A DNA stretch of 64,000 bases, from NCBI RefSeq assembly GCF_030294985.1, contig NZ_AP024718.1:1069001-1133000 (forward strand), read 5' to 3'. The notes under the pieces are model-generated. The model saw only the letters and a program-made list of their open reading frames with translations. It was not told where the DNA came from and ran no database searches. Position 1 is the first letter of the stretch, and every line of letters begins with the position of its first letter. Below are positions 63,896-64,000 of this stretch, in pieces. Origin of the DNA: Methylomarinovum tepidoasis. Its GTDB lineage: Bacteria > Pseudomonadota > Gammaproteobacteria > Methylococcales > Methylothermaceae. The translations under genes were made by a program, and so were the position numbers.

Positions 63896-63914
63896 TTACC
63901 TCGAGGATGCAGGA

Positions 63915-64000
63915 TCAGTCCTGCCGTTGGGGGCTGAGCAACTCGATCTTGTAGCCGTCCGGGTCCTCGATGAAGGCCAGAATGGTATTGCCGTGTTTCA
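63915..64000 (-). CDS. gloA: Lactoylglutathione lyase (glyoxalase I), C-terminal fragment
   Basis: Only the last 28 codons are in the window, so the gene continues to the right. The visible end, HGNTILAFIEDPDGYKIELL, is the glyoxalase I C-terminal signature, with the Glu that binds the metal. The enzyme converts the methylglyoxal-glutathione adduct to S-lactoylglutathione. Confidence 0.85.
   Translation of the reverse strand, partial: KHGNTILAFIEDPDGYKIELLSPQRQD

Overview
The window is GC-rich (roughly two-thirds G+C by eye) and densely packed. It reads as a gammaproteobacterial chromosome: hda, the hemC-hemD-hemX-hemY cluster, xseB-ispA, a yeaG-yeaH-spoVR stress operon, ubiD, a bcsA-B-Z-C cellulose operon and a PEP-CTERM (exosortase) protein-sorting system. 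The mix would suit a methanotroph-like Methylococcales relative, but no methane-oxidation gene lies here, so the genus is a guess. No rRNA, tRNA or CRISPR array was found.

Layout. 1-7.4 kb: the end of an ABC permease, a coiled-coil membrane protein, ispA/xseB, a zinc-ribbon regulator coupled to a MATE transporter, and a leftward run arsC-wrbA-hda-panE-vanZ. 7.5-14 kb: dnaB carrying two inteins, then alr and radA. 14-17 kb: Uma2-like and DJ-1/PfpI genes, and an IS607-type element with an intact tnpB but only a stub of tnpA. 17-24 kb: an AI-2E family transporter, a PEP-CTERM protein, and spoVR, yeaH and yeaG, the last behind a strong sigma-54-type promoter. 24-34 kb: a DUF72 gene, a choice-of-anchor-A PEP-CTERM protein and the bcs operon.

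34-40.5 kb: an MMPL transporter with its LolA-like partner, a lower-GC PEP-CTERM gene, and a group II intron inserted directly after that gene's terminator. 40.5-48 kb: a leftward five-gene run (prsT, a repeat-built coiled-coil protein, an Acg-type nitroreductase-like protein, a ThiF-like E1 enzyme and an O-methyltransferase), divergent from the LuxI-related acyltransferase of PEP-CTERM systems. 48-52.6 kb: haem genes. 52.6-60.7 kb: a leftward six-gene run in which neighbouring reading frames overlap or nearly touch (VTT-domain membrane protein, six-hairpin glycosidase, glycosyltransferase, phosphatase-superfamily protein, EEP-family protein, ubiD). 61-64 kb: an HTTM/DCC protein, an Hsp20 gene with a heat-shock promoter, and the 3' end of gloA.

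Three themes stand out. First, cell-surface building: cellulose export, PEP-CTERM substrates, PrsT and the acyltransferase sit within about 30 kb, although no exosortase is in the window. Second, the enzymes co-directional with prsT look like a small-molecule or peptide-modifying pathway that I cannot match to a characterised system. Third, four intergenic copies of a hairpin repeat keep perfect or near-perfect pairing in arms of quite different sequence, which points to selection on structure or to an unusual copying mechanism.
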